DNA of 64,000 nucleotides, from NCBI RefSeq assembly GCF_000735135.1, contig NZ_JPLZ01000006.1, positions 930,001 through 994,000 on the forward strand, written 5' to 3'. Shown here in pieces: positions 27,147 through 35,597 of this stretch. This DNA comes from Chryseobacterium sp. FH1. GTDB lineage: Bacteria > Bacteroidota > Bacteroidia > Flavobacteriales > Weeksellaceae. Every line of letters starts with the position of its first letter. Positions within the stretch are counted from its first letter, which is position 1. Below the pieces are notes generated by a model. It searched no databases, was not told the origin of the DNA, and worked only from the letters and a program-made list of their open reading frames with translations. A program made the translations under genes and the position numbers.

Positions 27147-29765
27147 ATGCAGATCGCTGACAAATATAGTCCACAAGAAACCGAGCAAAAATGGTATGAC
27201 TTCTGGTTGGAGAACAAATATTTCCACTCCACACCAGATGACAGACCGCCTTATACGATTGTAATTCCACCACCAAACGTGACGGGAATTCTTCACATGG
27301 GACACATGTTGAACAACACTATTCAGGATGTTTTGGTCAGAAGAGCGAGAATGCAAGGTTTCAATGCTTGCTGGGTTCCAGGAACGGATCACGCATCAAT
27401 CGCCACAGAAGCGAAAGTTGTAGCGAAATTGAAGTCTGAAGGCATCAGCAAAAAAGATATCACGAGAGAAGAATTCCTAAAGCACGCTTGGGAATGGAAA
27501 GAAAAATACGGTGGAACAATCTTGGAACAATTAAAAAAATTAGGTTGTTCTTGCGATTGGGACAGGACGAGATTCACGATGGAGGAGAATCTTTCCAAAT
27601 CTGTGATCAAGGTTTTTGTTGATCTTTATAACAAAGGTTTGATCTACAGAGGTTATAAGGTTGTAAACTGGGATCCGGAAGCTCAAACCAATATTTCTGA
27701 TGAAGAAGTGATCTTCAAAGAGCAAAACGGAAAATTATTCTATTTAAAGTATAAAATCGAAGGAACAGAGGATTTCCTAACTGTTGCGACAACACGTCCT
27801 GAAACCATTTTTGGTGATGTTGCAGTTTGTGTAAATCCGAATGACGAAAGATACCAACATTTGAAAGGCAAAAACGTGATTGTTCCAATTGTAAACAGAG
27901 TTGTTCCAATTATTGAAGATGATTATGTTGATATCGAATTCGGAACAGGAGCGTTGAAAATCACGCCTGCTCACGATATCAATGACTACGAAATCGGACA
28001 AAGACACGGTCTGCCAATTATTGATTCTATGGATAATGATGCGGTTTTGAACGAACACGGAATGCATTACCAAGGTCAAGGCAGATTTACCGTTAGAAAA
28101 GAAATTGCTAAAGAATTAGAGAAAAACGACCTTCTTCTAAAAGCGGAAGATTACGTGAATAAAGTTGGAACTTCTGAAAGAACTGGCGCCGTGATCGAGC
28201 CGAAAATTTCTGTTCAATGGTTCCTGAAAATGTCCGAAATGGCAAAACCAGCTTTGGATGTTGTGATGGATGATAAGATTAAATTCCATCCTGAGAAATT
28301 CAAAAATACTTATCGCCATTGGATGGAGAATGTTCACGATTGGAATATTTCTAGACAACTTTGGTGGGGACAGCAGATTCCGGCGTTCTATTATGGAACG
28401 GGCGAAAATGAATTTGTTGTAGCAGAAAATATCGAAGATGCTGTAAAATTAGCTCAAGAAAAAACGTCCAACTCCCAACTTCAAGCTTCTGATTTAAGAC
28501 AAGACGAAGATGCGCTAGATACTTGGTTCTCCTCTTGGTTGTGGCCAATGTCGGTTTTCGAAGGGATTTTGGATCCGGAAAATAAAGACATCAATTATTA
28601 TTATCCAACGGCAGATCTAGTTACTGGTCCGGATATTATCTTCTTCTGGGTTGCCAGAATGATCATGGCAGGATTGGAATTCAGACAAGAAGTACCGTTC
28701 AAAAATGTTTATTTTACAGGAATTGTACGTGATAAACAGAGACGAAAAATGTCCAAGCAATTAGGAAACTCGCCAGATCCAATTGACTTGATCGAGAAAT
28801 ATGGTGCAGATGGCGTTCGTGTAGGAAGTTTGTTGAGTTCTGCAGCAGGAAATGATCTTTTGTTTGATGAAGATTTGATGTTGCAGGGAAGAAATTTCGC
28901 AACTAAGATTTGGAATGCGTACAAATTGATCCAAGGTTGGAAAAGAGACGAATCTATCAAAGCTCAAAACCACGACCTTCAAACCATCGAATGGTTCGGT
29001 GAACAACTGAATAAAACAATCGGTGAAATCGAAGATCAATTCTCAAAATTCAGGATTTCTGATGGATTGCATTTGGTTTACAAACTGATCTGGGACGATT
29101 TCTGTTCTTGGTATTTGGAAGCTGTGAAACCGAATTTCGGCGAAGCAATCAGCGAAGATGTTTATCAAAAAACAATTGCTTATTTTGAGGAATTGATGAA
29201 ATTGTTGCATCCATTTATGCCTTTCTTGTCAGAGGAACTTTGGCAATCGATTTCTGATAGAAAGATTGATGAAGCTTTGATCATCACACAACAAAAGAAA
29301 TCTGAAATTTATAACGAACAAAACATCAAAGATTTCGATTTTGCTAAAGAAGTGATTTCCGGTGTTAGAAATTACCGACAATCAAAAGGGATTTCGCCAA
29401 GAGAATCTGTGGAAGTTTTCACAAATGCAACAGAGCTTAAAGATGCTGAAGTCATACAGAAATTATCAAATATTTCAGAAATCAATTTTGCTCAAAAAAC
29501 TGATAAACCAAGTTTCACATTCTTAGTTGGTTCTAATGAGTTCTCAATTCCATTAAGCGAAAATCTTGACCTTGGTGAAGAAAAAATCAAAACTGAAGAA
29601 GAAATTAAATATCTGAAAGGCTTCTTAATTTCGGTTGACAAAAAGCTTTCAAATGAAAAATTTGTTGCAAACGCAAAACCTGAAGTTGTAGAAATCGAAC
29701 GTAAAAAGCAAAAGGATGCTCAAGATAAAATTGTCCTTTTAGAAGAAAAATTAAAGAGTTTGTAG
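27147..29765 (+). CDS. valS: Valine--tRNA ligase
   Basis: This 872-residue class I synthetase charges tRNA-Val. It has the HIGH-type motif PPPNVTGILHMGHMLNNTIQD near residue 45, the editing (CP1) domain at about 190-330 (TTRPETIFGDVAV, TPAHDINDYEIG), LDTWFSSWLWPMS near 465 and the KMSKS motif as KMSKQLGNSPDPID near 535. The end is a predicted coiled coil (KEKIKTEEEIKYLKGFLISVDKKLSNEKFV), which binds tRNA in this enzyme. An in-frame TTG at 27114 would add 11 residues, but it lies in the -7 box. Confidence 0.97.
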   Translation: MQIADKYSPQETEQKWYDFWLENKYFHSTPDDRPPYTIVIPPPNVTGILHMGHMLNNTIQDVLVRRARMQGFNACWVPGTDHASIATEAKVVAKLKSEGISKKDITREEFLKHAWEWKEKYGGTILEQLKKLGCSCDWDRTRFTMEENLSKSVIKVFVDLYNKGLIYRGYKVVNWDPEAQTNISDEEVIFKEQNGKLFYLKYKIEGTEDFLTVATTRPETIFGDVAVCVNPNDERYQHLKGKNVIVPIVNRVVPIIEDDYVDIEFGTGALKITPAHDINDYEIGQRHGLPIIDSMDNDAVLNEHGMHYQGQGRFTVRKEIAKELEKNDLLLKAEDYVNKVGTSERTGAVIEPKISVQWFLKMSEMAKPALDVVMDDKIKFHPEKFKNTYRHWMENVHDWNISRQLWWGQQIPAFYYGTGENEFVVAENIEDAVKLAQEKTSNSQLQASDLRQDEDALDTWFSSWLWPMSVFEGILDPENKDINYYYPTADLVTGPDIIFFWVARMIMAGLEFRQEVPFKNVYFTGIVRDKQRRKMSKQLGNSPDPIDLIEKYGADGVRVGSLLSSAAGNDLLFDEDLMLQGRNFATKIWNAYKLIQGWKRDESIKAQNHDLQTIEWFGEQLNKTIGEIEDQFSKFRISDGLHLVYKLIWDDFCSWYLEAVKPNFGEAISEDVYQKTIAYFEELMKLLHPFMPFLSEELWQSISDRKIDEALIITQQKKSEIYNEQNIKDFDFAKEVISGVRNYRQSKGISPRESVEVFTNATELKDAEVIQKLSNISEINFAQKTDKPSFTFLVGSNEFSIPLSENLDLGEEKIKTEEEIKYLKGFLISVDKKLSNEKFVANAKPEVVEIERKKQKDAQDKIVLLEEKLKSL

Positions 29766-29837
29766 GACACTGGAAGTTGGATCAATGTTTTCAATAAAGT
29801 AAACTTCCATCTTCCAGCACCAAACATCCATCAGATT

Positions 29838-30482
29838 ATGACACACATCGAAAACATAAAAAAATTATTCTCCAAAAATTTTGTAGAAAACCCACTTCTG
29901 GAAACGTATGAAGCTGGAGAAATTCACATTTCTTCAGGTTTCATCGTGGCTAGCGATCCTTTGATTTCGCCAGATCATTCGGCTTTCACGCAGGAATTCC
30001 CAAAAGGTAATTTCCCAGTTCATATTTACAAAGAAACAGAATCCAATTGTGTCGCTTACGCGGAGATTGTTTTTGATAAAAATAAAATTGCAGAGAACTG
30101 GAAATTGGCTTTGTCCGACGGTCAGAATTTGAAAGATTTGAAAGACGAAGAAATCTACGGTTATCTTGTGGAATCTGGGATGGGAAGCTTTATGGACAAA
30201 GAGGCTCAGAACGCATTGAACCAATTGGAAAAAGATTTATTTAATCAAAAAGGAGATCTATTTATGGGAATCTACGAAGAGTTTTTCCATTCGCATTTCT
30301 TTAATGAAAATGGCGCAATCGACCAGTTTTCAATATTGAAACCATACGGAGATAAAAAGGAAAACATTGCCGCTTTTGAGACAGGTTATGGCGAAGGATT
30401 CTATGCAACGTATATTGGTTATTCCAAAGATAATCAGGTAGTTAAATTAATTTCTGAATTTATAGAAATTGGTATGGATTAA
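29838..30482 (+). CDS. DUF4241 family protein
   Basis: This 214-residue cytoplasmic acidic protein fits DUF4241: GEIHISSGFIVASDPLISPD near the start, FPVHIYKETESNCVAYAEIVF, SGMGSFMDKEAQ in the middle, and AAFETGYGEGFYATYIGYSKDNQVVKLISEF at the end. No catalytic motif is known to me. In other bacteria the domain often occurs with polymorphic-toxin immunity genes, but nothing of that kind lies here. It follows valS after 72 bp, which hold a short hairpin, and precedes the ribokinase-like gene. Confidence 0.82.
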   Translation: MTHIENIKKLFSKNFVENPLLETYEAGEIHISSGFIVASDPLISPDHSAFTQEFPKGNFPVHIYKETESNCVAYAEIVFDKNKIAENWKLALSDGQNLKDLKDEEIYGYLVESGMGSFMDKEAQNALNQLEKDLFNQKGDLFMGIYEEFFHSHFFNENGAIDQFSILKPYGDKKENIAAFETGYGEGFYATYIGYSKDNQVVKLISEFIEIGMD

Positions 30483-30554
30483 TTGATTACTTTAGCTTCA
30501 ATTGAAATCGCAATTAGAGATTCCATTTGACTCTTAATATTATCAAGATTACCA

Positions 30555-31463
30555 ATGAAACTGAGTAATGCAAAACCGCAAATCGTAGTTGTAGGAAGTT
30601 CTTCTATAGATTTGATTATGAAGACTTCCAAAATTCCAACCGCAAACAACACTGTTCTCGCAGAAAATCTGTCGAGTTATTTGGGTGGAAAAGGAGCTAA
30701 TCAAGCCATTGCAACTTCCCGTTTGGGCGCGCATACGTCACTCGTGAGTTGTGTAGGAATGGATCCTTACGGGCAACAGGTTTTGAGGAATCTGGATGAT
30801 GAAGAAGTGAATGTGACCTACGTTTTCGAAGATGAGGACGAAGCAACTGGAACGGCTTATGTGACGGCTTCCGATGAAGGAAATGCCATCACAGTAGTTC
30901 CTGCAGCCAATTACAATCTATCACCAAAAAATATAGACGAAGCCGAGAAATATTTGGCCACTGCAGAATTGATTCTGACCCAAATGGAAATCCCTGCAAA
31001 AACTGTCGAATATCTTTTCAGAAAGGCAAAAAAACTGAATAAGAAAATCGGAATTTACGCCGCTCCGGCAAGCAGACTTTCTGATGAGGTGGTAGAATAT
31101 GCAACTTTCATCGTTGCTAAAAGCACAGATTTGGAAATCATCTTTGGCGAGGGCAATCACGAAGATATTATGAAACATCTTCCTAATAAATTGTTTGTAA
31201 GAGATGGCGCAAACAGTACCAGTTATTTTGACGGTTCTGAAATGAAATATTTCCGAAAAAATCCAAGTACAGAAGCGCACAATATGGGATTGGGAGATGC
31301 TTTTACGTCCGGATTTTCTATAGCGCTGCTCCATAAAAATTCTATTGAAGATTGTGTAAAATTTGGAAATGAAGTTGCTTTGAAAGCCGCCGACTACCGA
31401 GGTTCTCAAAAAGGTTTGCCTTATCTGAAAGAAATGAAAGAATTAATATCCCACGCATATTAA
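30555..31463 (+). CDS. Ribokinase-like carbohydrate kinase (PfkB family)
   Basis: This 302-residue kinase has both PfkB signatures: GGKGANQAIATSRLGAHTSLV near residue 43 with the sugar-binding Gly-Gly and Asn, and the ATP-site NMGLGDAFTSGFSIALLHKN near 245 with the catalytic Asp. QIVVVGSSSIDLIMKTSKIP opens the protein, as in ribokinase (RbsK), which makes ribose 5-phosphate. No sugar transporter or other sugar gene is close, so the substrate stays open. The downstream hydrolase begins 54 bp later. Confidence 0.88.
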   Translation: MKLSNAKPQIVVVGSSSIDLIMKTSKIPTANNTVLAENLSSYLGGKGANQAIATSRLGAHTSLVSCVGMDPYGQQVLRNLDDEEVNVTYVFEDEDEATGTAYVTASDEGNAITVVPAANYNLSPKNIDEAEKYLATAELILTQMEIPAKTVEYLFRKAKKLNKKIGIYAAPASRLSDEVVEYATFIVAKSTDLEIIFGEGNHEDIMKHLPNKLFVRDGANSTSYFDGSEMKYFRKNPSTEAHNMGLGDAFTSGFSIALLHKNSIEDCVKFGNEVALKAADYRGSQKGLPYLKEMKELISHAY

Positions 31464-31517
31464 TAGCCAAGAAAACTCAAACAAATTTTCTACTTTTACT
31501 GAAGTCTAATCACTTTT

Positions 31518-32357
31518 ATGAAAAGTATTGATCTAATGACAGACGATAATTATACATTGTCTGCTCATCTTTTCGAGCCAGAAAATTCCAATAATAAATT
31601 GTTGCTCATCAACTCGGCCACGGGTGTGAAACAGCAGATTTATTTTTCATTTGCCCAATATTTTTCCAATGCAGGTTTTACAGTGATCACCTATGATTAT
31701 CGTGGAATTGGACTTTCGAAACCGAAAAAGATGAAAGGTTTTGAAGCCTCGATGAGAATTTGGGGAACTGAGGATTACAAAGCTGTAACAAATTATATCA
31801 GATCCAATTTTCCAAATTATCAGAAGTTTTGCCTTGGACATTCGCTGGGCGCACTGATTTTGGGGATGAATGAAGAATCGAAGATGTTTGAGGAATTTAT
31901 TTTCGTGGGAACTCAAAATGCTTTCGTTGGTAATTTGAAACTTAAAACAAAAATTGAGGCCTACCTTGGCTTTGGAATTGCACAACCTTTGTCAACAAAA
32001 ATCCTTGGTTATTTTCCTGGCAATTGGTTTGGTTTAGGGGAAAGTTTACCGTCGGGAAGTGCTTTCGATTGGCGAACTTTGGTTTTAAATAAAAAGTCAA
32101 CAAATAAACTGTTGGAGAAAGTAAAAGACTTTTCAAAAGATTTGAATCAAAAAGTGTTTGTCATAAGAGCAGAAGACGATGTTTGGCTGACAGATAAAGG
32201 TGTAAAATCTCTCCTCGCAAATACTTACCCAAATCTGAAACCAACTTACAGATTAATCAAAACCTCAGAATCTGAAAAGAAGGAAATAGGACATATCAAC
32301 TTTTTCCGAAGTTATAACAGGAAGCTTTGGAGTATTATTTTAAAAGAATTGAATTAA
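31518..32357 (+). CDS. Alpha/beta hydrolase family protein
   Basis: This 279-residue protein has the alpha/beta-hydrolase fold: LLLINSATGVKQQIYFSFAQYFSNAGF and TYDYRGIGLSKPKK for the first strands, and the nucleophile elbow GHSLGALILG near residue 110, so Ser is the nucleophile. A late Asp (RAEDDVWLTDKG near 215) and His (IGHINFF near 255) complete the triad. It resembles the YdeN/serine-aminopeptidase-like hydrolases; the substrate is unknown. Its stop codon overlaps the next start (TAATG at 32355-32359), so the pair is translationally coupled. Confidence 0.88.
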   Translation: MKSIDLMTDDNYTLSAHLFEPENSNNKLLLINSATGVKQQIYFSFAQYFSNAGFTVITYDYRGIGLSKPKKMKGFEASMRIWGTEDYKAVTNYIRSNFPNYQKFCLGHSLGALILGMNEESKMFEEFIFVGTQNAFVGNLKLKTKIEAYLGFGIAQPLSTKILGYFPGNWFGLGESLPSGSAFDWRTLVLNKKSTNKLLEKVKDFSKDLNQKVFVIRAEDDVWLTDKGVKSLLANTYPNLKPTYRLIKTSESEKKEIGHINFFRSYNRKLWSIILKELN

Positions 32358-33001
32358 TGGAATTGATAAACAAAACAATAGAATTAGTAAAACAAAAATT
32401 AGAAGGCACAGAATCCGGTCACGACTGGTTTCATATAGAACGTGTCTGGAAGCTAAGTTTACACATCCACGAGAAAGAAGGTGGCGACAAATTGGTCATC
32501 GAGTTGGCCGCACTTCTACACGATATAGCTGACCCAAAATTCCACAATGGCGACGAAACTTTAGCAACAAAAATCGTAACGGAATTTCTAACCGACCAGA
32601 AAGTCGATTCAAAAATCATCGCCAAAGTTATTTTTATTATAGAAAATATGTCTTTCAAAAACAGGAATGACGCACCAAAAGATTTGCCTTTGGAACTCAA
32701 AATTGTGCAAGATGCGGACAGATTGGACGCAATTGGCGCCATCGGAATTGCCAGAACTTTCAACTTCGGTGGTTACAAAAACAATCTGATGTACCATCCG
32801 GACATCGAGCCAAAACTCAATCAATCCAAAGAAGATTACAAAAAATCAAACGGAACCACCATCAACCATTTCTACGAAAAATTGTTGTTGCTAAAAGACC
32901 TTTTGAACACCAAAACCGCAAAAGAAATCGGAGAAGAAAGGCATCAATTTATGCTTCAGTTTTTGGATCAGTTTTACCGCGAGTGGAATGTCACTTTTTA
33001 A
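32357..33001 (+). CDS. HD domain phosphohydrolase
   Basis: This 214-residue protein has an HD domain: GHDWFHIERVWKLSLHIHEKEGGDKLVIELAALLHDIADPKF holds the first His, the HD pair and its neighbours, and IVQDADRLDAIGAIGIARTF near residue 120 supplies the last Asp. It is close to the YedJ/predicted nucleotide phosphohydrolase group. HD proteins use two metal ions to cleave phosphate esters; the substrate is not known. The ATG overlaps the hydrolase stop by one base, which fixes the start here rather than 30 bp upstream. Confidence 0.9.
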   Translation: MELINKTIELVKQKLEGTESGHDWFHIERVWKLSLHIHEKEGGDKLVIELAALLHDIADPKFHNGDETLATKIVTEFLTDQKVDSKIIAKVIFIIENMSFKNRNDAPKDLPLELKIVQDADRLDAIGAIGIARTFNFGGYKNNLMYHPDIEPKLNQSKEDYKKSNGTTINHFYEKLLLLKDLLNTKTAKEIGEERHQFMLQFLDQFYREWNVTF

Positions 33002-33016
33002 TTGGCGAGAAACCGT

Positions 33017-33024
33017 TATCTTTG
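33017..33024 (+). promoter_or_regulatory. -7 box at the start of a leaderless gene
   Basis: TATCTTTG ends only 5 bp before the ATG at 33030, so the transcript would begin at or next to the start codon. Confidence 0.55.
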
Positions 33025-33029
33025 CTTAG

Positions 33030-33620
33030 ATGATTATATTTCTATTTTTCCTTTTACTTATTTTTGCGCTTTTTCTCTCGGCGATTCGAGGTGAAAAATG
33101 GAATTTCTGGAATAAGGTTTCCCGAAGCATTATTACCATTTCTGCAGCCACGTATTTTACATTTTGGTTTGTGGAGAAAAGTGTTTCCCAGTTTTTGGAA
33201 AATTCTTTGGCAATTCAGGTGATCAATTACTTGCCACAACCGATTGATTTTTATGTTATTAGGATTCAGGATCGTGTTCCTGAAAATCAAAAATTCAGTT
33301 CCAAACACGTTGGGCAAGTTCGTCCGGAGCATTTCCGCATAGAATATCTCAATATGCAAAAGTCCAACGAGTTTTGGGTCGTAGGTTACATCGGTAAGGG
33401 AAATCTCGTCTATTTTTCGCAAGTCGCTGTTCCGAATATCAACGAGGACAAGATCATCGAGGTTCGAAATTACATCAACCACAGCCAGAAACTTTCCGCA
33501 ATCGCCTCACAAAAAGTCGAAGATCTGAAATACGAAAACATCAAGCTCAGCATTTGGGTGACGTTGGATTTGCTATTGATTTTCCTCAATTCTGTTTTGC
33601 TTTTTAGGCGCCGGAGTTAA
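33030..33620 (+). CDS. Membrane protein of unknown function, two or three membrane segments
   Basis: I do not recognise this 196-residue protein. It has an N-terminal membrane helix (residues 1-18), a second hydrophobic stretch (about 33-48), a central soluble part of about 115 residues with regular strands (INYLPQPIDFYVIRIQDRVP, FWVVGYIGKGNLVYFSQVAV) and a C-terminal membrane helix (about 173-191) followed by RRRS. The likely topology places the central part outside the cytoplasm. The -7 box ends 5 bp before the ATG, so its mRNA is probably leaderless. The ATG is supported because there is no later in-frame start before the hydrophobic part. Confidence 0.75.
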   Translation: MIIFLFFLLLIFALFLSAIRGEKWNFWNKVSRSIITISAATYFTFWFVEKSVSQFLENSLAIQVINYLPQPIDFYVIRIQDRVPENQKFSSKHVGQVRPEHFRIEYLNMQKSNEFWVVGYIGKGNLVYFSQVAVPNINEDKIIEVRNYINHSQKLSAIASQKVEDLKYENIKLSIWVTLDLLLIFLNSVLLFRRRS

Positions 33621-33624
33621 TTTT

Positions 33625-33700
33625 GGACAGCTTTTCCCGCCTTCCGTTCCCTCCCGATTTTACATCGGCATCCACTCAAGTCGGGTTGCATTTCGCAAAG
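33625..33700 (-). repeat. Dispersed repeat family E, copy 2 (in the 452-bp gap before the aldehyde dehydrogenase gene)
   Basis: Read on the minus strand it has CTTTGCGAAATGCAACCCGA, CTTGAGTGGA and later GGGAACGGAAGG. Copy 1 is at 60441-60526. The surrounding gap (33621-34072) also holds repeat B2; nothing else was seen except a possible weak promoter (TACTCTTTG near 33986). Confidence 0.7.
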
Positions 33701-33795
33701 TTTAACCAATCATTATCAAACGAAATTTTGTCATTCGTAGAACTGTAGGAACTATTATGAAAAAACATCACTTAATATTGACATCCTGCAAGATT

Positions 33796-33864
33796 ATAGG
33801 TCACTCCCCTGGAGCTTTGCTTTTCTCTTGTCTTGTTTCTACCAGCAGGTCGCCACTCCGTGGA
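33796..33864 (-). repeat. Dispersed repeat family B, copy 2
   Basis: On the minus strand it aligns with copy 1 (24028-24095) over 64 bp without gaps: GGAGTGGCGACCTGCTGGTA, then GAAA, a variable middle and GCAAAGCTCCAGGGGAGTGA. The ends are conserved and the middle (about 20 bp) is not. Confidence 0.8.
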
Positions 33865-34072
33865 TTCAAAAAAACCCTGACTGAGCAAAACACCTGTTAT
33901 CGCAATCATTTATTGTTTTAATGAAATCGATGAATCTTCGATTTGTGAAACTTAAAACATATTTTCAACCAACTAAAAAAAACTTTTACTCTTTGTGTTG
34001 AAAAAAAATCAAAGTACTCAACCACCCGACTTGGTACAATTACTGCAACCAAAAAACAAAAAATCATTCAAA

Positions 34073-35362
34073 ATGAATCTATCAAAAAATATAAATGCTG
34101 CTCACGAAACTTTCCTAGATTGGAAAAAAGTTCCTTTCACAGACCGACAAACATTACTCCTAAAATTAGCTGATGTTCTGGAGAAAAATAAAGAGAAATT
34201 TGCAAAACTCATCACCACAGAAATGCACAAACCAATCACGCAGTCTATTGCAGAAATTGAGAAAAGTGCAGGAATGATCAAGTTTTATGCAAAGGCAGAA
34301 AATGTCCTGAAACCCGAAAAAATCAAAACAGAATTCAGTATTTCGGAAGTTCACAATGATGCGTTGGGAATCATCCTTGGCGTGATGCCTTGGAATTTTC
34401 CGTTTTGGCAAGTTTTGAGATTTGCAGTTCCTGCGATTTTGGCAGGAAATGTCATCGTGCTAAAACATGCTTCCATTTGTTTTGAAAGTGGCGACGCGAT
34501 CGAAAAAGCTTTTCAGGATGCAGGATTTCCAAAGCATATTTTTCAAAATCTGAGAATTGGTCATGATGAGATCAAAGAGATTTTGGAGAATCCATTGGTT
34601 CGTGGCGTAAGTCTTACTGGAAGCGAAAAAGCTGGAGCTGAAGTTGCTTCTCTGGCAGGAAAAAATATCAAGAAATCTATTTTGGAATTGGGCGGAAGTG
34701 ACGCTTATATTGTATTGGACGACGCTGATTTTGAAGAAGCCGCAAAAGAAGCTCCGATGGCAAAACTTCAAAATACGGGGCAGATTTGCAACGCGGCAAA
34801 GCGTTTCATCGTTCATCAAAAAGTAGAGAAAGATTTTGTTCCGAAGTTCATCGAAGAATACAATGCTTTTCAACCTGCTGATCCTTTCAATGAGGAAACA
34901 AAGCTGAGTAAAATGGCGAGACCAGATTTGGCAGATGAGTTGGAAAATCAATATAAAAAAGCTTTGAAAAATGGTGCTGAGGTTGTTCTAAATTTAGAGC
35001 GGATTTCTGAAAGCGAGTTTCGTCCCGGAATCATCTTGGTGAAAGAAGGGAACCCTATTTTGCAAGAAGAATTGTTTGGCCCTTTGGCGATTTTGATGAT
35101 TGGTAAAGATGACGAAGAAATCCTGAGATTAGCAAATGATATTCCGTTCGGCTTGGGAAATTCTGTCTGGACTAAAGATAAAAAGAGAGCTGACTTCTTT
35201 ATACAAAATCTGGAATCTGGAACAGTTTCTATCAACAAAGTGACGAGCTCTGATGTGCGATTGCCTTTCGGTGGCGCAAAATCTTCTGGCTATGGTGTAG
35301 AGTTGTCTTTGCACGCGATTAAGGAGTTTACGCAAATCAAGACGGTGGTTGGTAATATTTAG
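34073..35362 (+). CDS. NAD(P)-dependent aldehyde dehydrogenase (succinate-semialdehyde type)
   Basis: This 429-residue enzyme oxidises an aldehyde to the acid. MPWNFPFWQVLRFAVPAILAGN near residue 105 is the cofactor-binding block, ILELGGSDAYIVLDDAD near 205 holds the general-base Glu, and NTGQICNAAKRFIVHQKV near 240 holds the catalytic Cys. LQEELFGPLAILMI near 330 and the end SVSINKVTSSDVRLPFGGAKSSGYG are also standard. The length fits the shorter bacterial succinate-semialdehyde dehydrogenases, but the substrate is an inference. Starting at the upstream GTG (33995) would add 26 residues with no family similarity, so the ATG at 34073 was chosen. Confidence 0.9.
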   Translation: MNLSKNINAAHETFLDWKKVPFTDRQTLLLKLADVLEKNKEKFAKLITTEMHKPITQSIAEIEKSAGMIKFYAKAENVLKPEKIKTEFSISEVHNDALGIILGVMPWNFPFWQVLRFAVPAILAGNVIVLKHASICFESGDAIEKAFQDAGFPKHIFQNLRIGHDEIKEILENPLVRGVSLTGSEKAGAEVASLAGKNIKKSILELGGSDAYIVLDDADFEEAAKEAPMAKLQNTGQICNAAKRFIVHQKVEKDFVPKFIEEYNAFQPADPFNEETKLSKMARPDLADELENQYKKALKNGAEVVLNLERISESEFRPGIILVKEGNPILQEELFGPLAILMIGKDDEEILRLANDIPFGLGNSVWTKDKKRADFFIQNLESGTVSINKVTSSDVRLPFGGAKSSGYGVELSLHAIKEFTQIKTVVGNI

Positions 35363-35397
35363 AACTAAGAACTTGCGCTTCTTTTGAATATAAATTG

Positions 35398-35437
35398 AAA
35401 ACCCCTTCAGAGTTTTAAACTCTGAAGGGGTTTTTTT
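35398..35437. terminator. Terminator after the aldehyde dehydrogenase gene
   Basis: A long palindrome (AAAACCCCTTCAGAG with CTCTGAAGGGGTTTT) followed by seven T on the plus strand. On the minus strand only four T follow, so it works mainly for the plus strand. Confidence 0.92.
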
Positions 35438-35478
35438 GTTGTATCGATTATTGACCAATGTTGAAATTGTTTGGGAAT

Positions 35479-35594
35479 CCCATAGCCCCGATAGTAGCGG
35501 CATCCTTTTTTGTTTTTTCGGTCGGTTTCTTTTGGATGACAAAACGTGGAAAAACAAAAAAGATATAGCGGATAGCGGGATTTAGCTCCTAAAA
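35479..35594 (-). repeat. Dispersed repeat family A, copy 2, directly after the L,D-transpeptidase gene
   Basis: A 116-bp element read on the minus strand: TTTTAGGAGCT starts 3 bp after the stop codon of the transpeptidase gene and the element ends in ATCGGGGCTATGGG. The stem is 35549-35564 with 35502-35519 and has the same bulged base as copy 1. One inner pair is T-A here and C-G in copy 1, which is a compensatory change. Confidence 0.85.
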
Positions 35595-35597
35595 TTT

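Noticed and set aside
29770-29817. Hairpin between valS and the DUF4241 gene
   Set aside because: Only a 7-bp stem with inner mismatches and no T run; too weak to call a terminator, though it may be a degenerate repeat.
33621-34072. Possible small gene in the gap before the aldehyde dehydrogenase
   Set aside because: The gap is filled by repeats E2 and B2 and stop-rich sequence; no frame with family motifs or a promoter was found.
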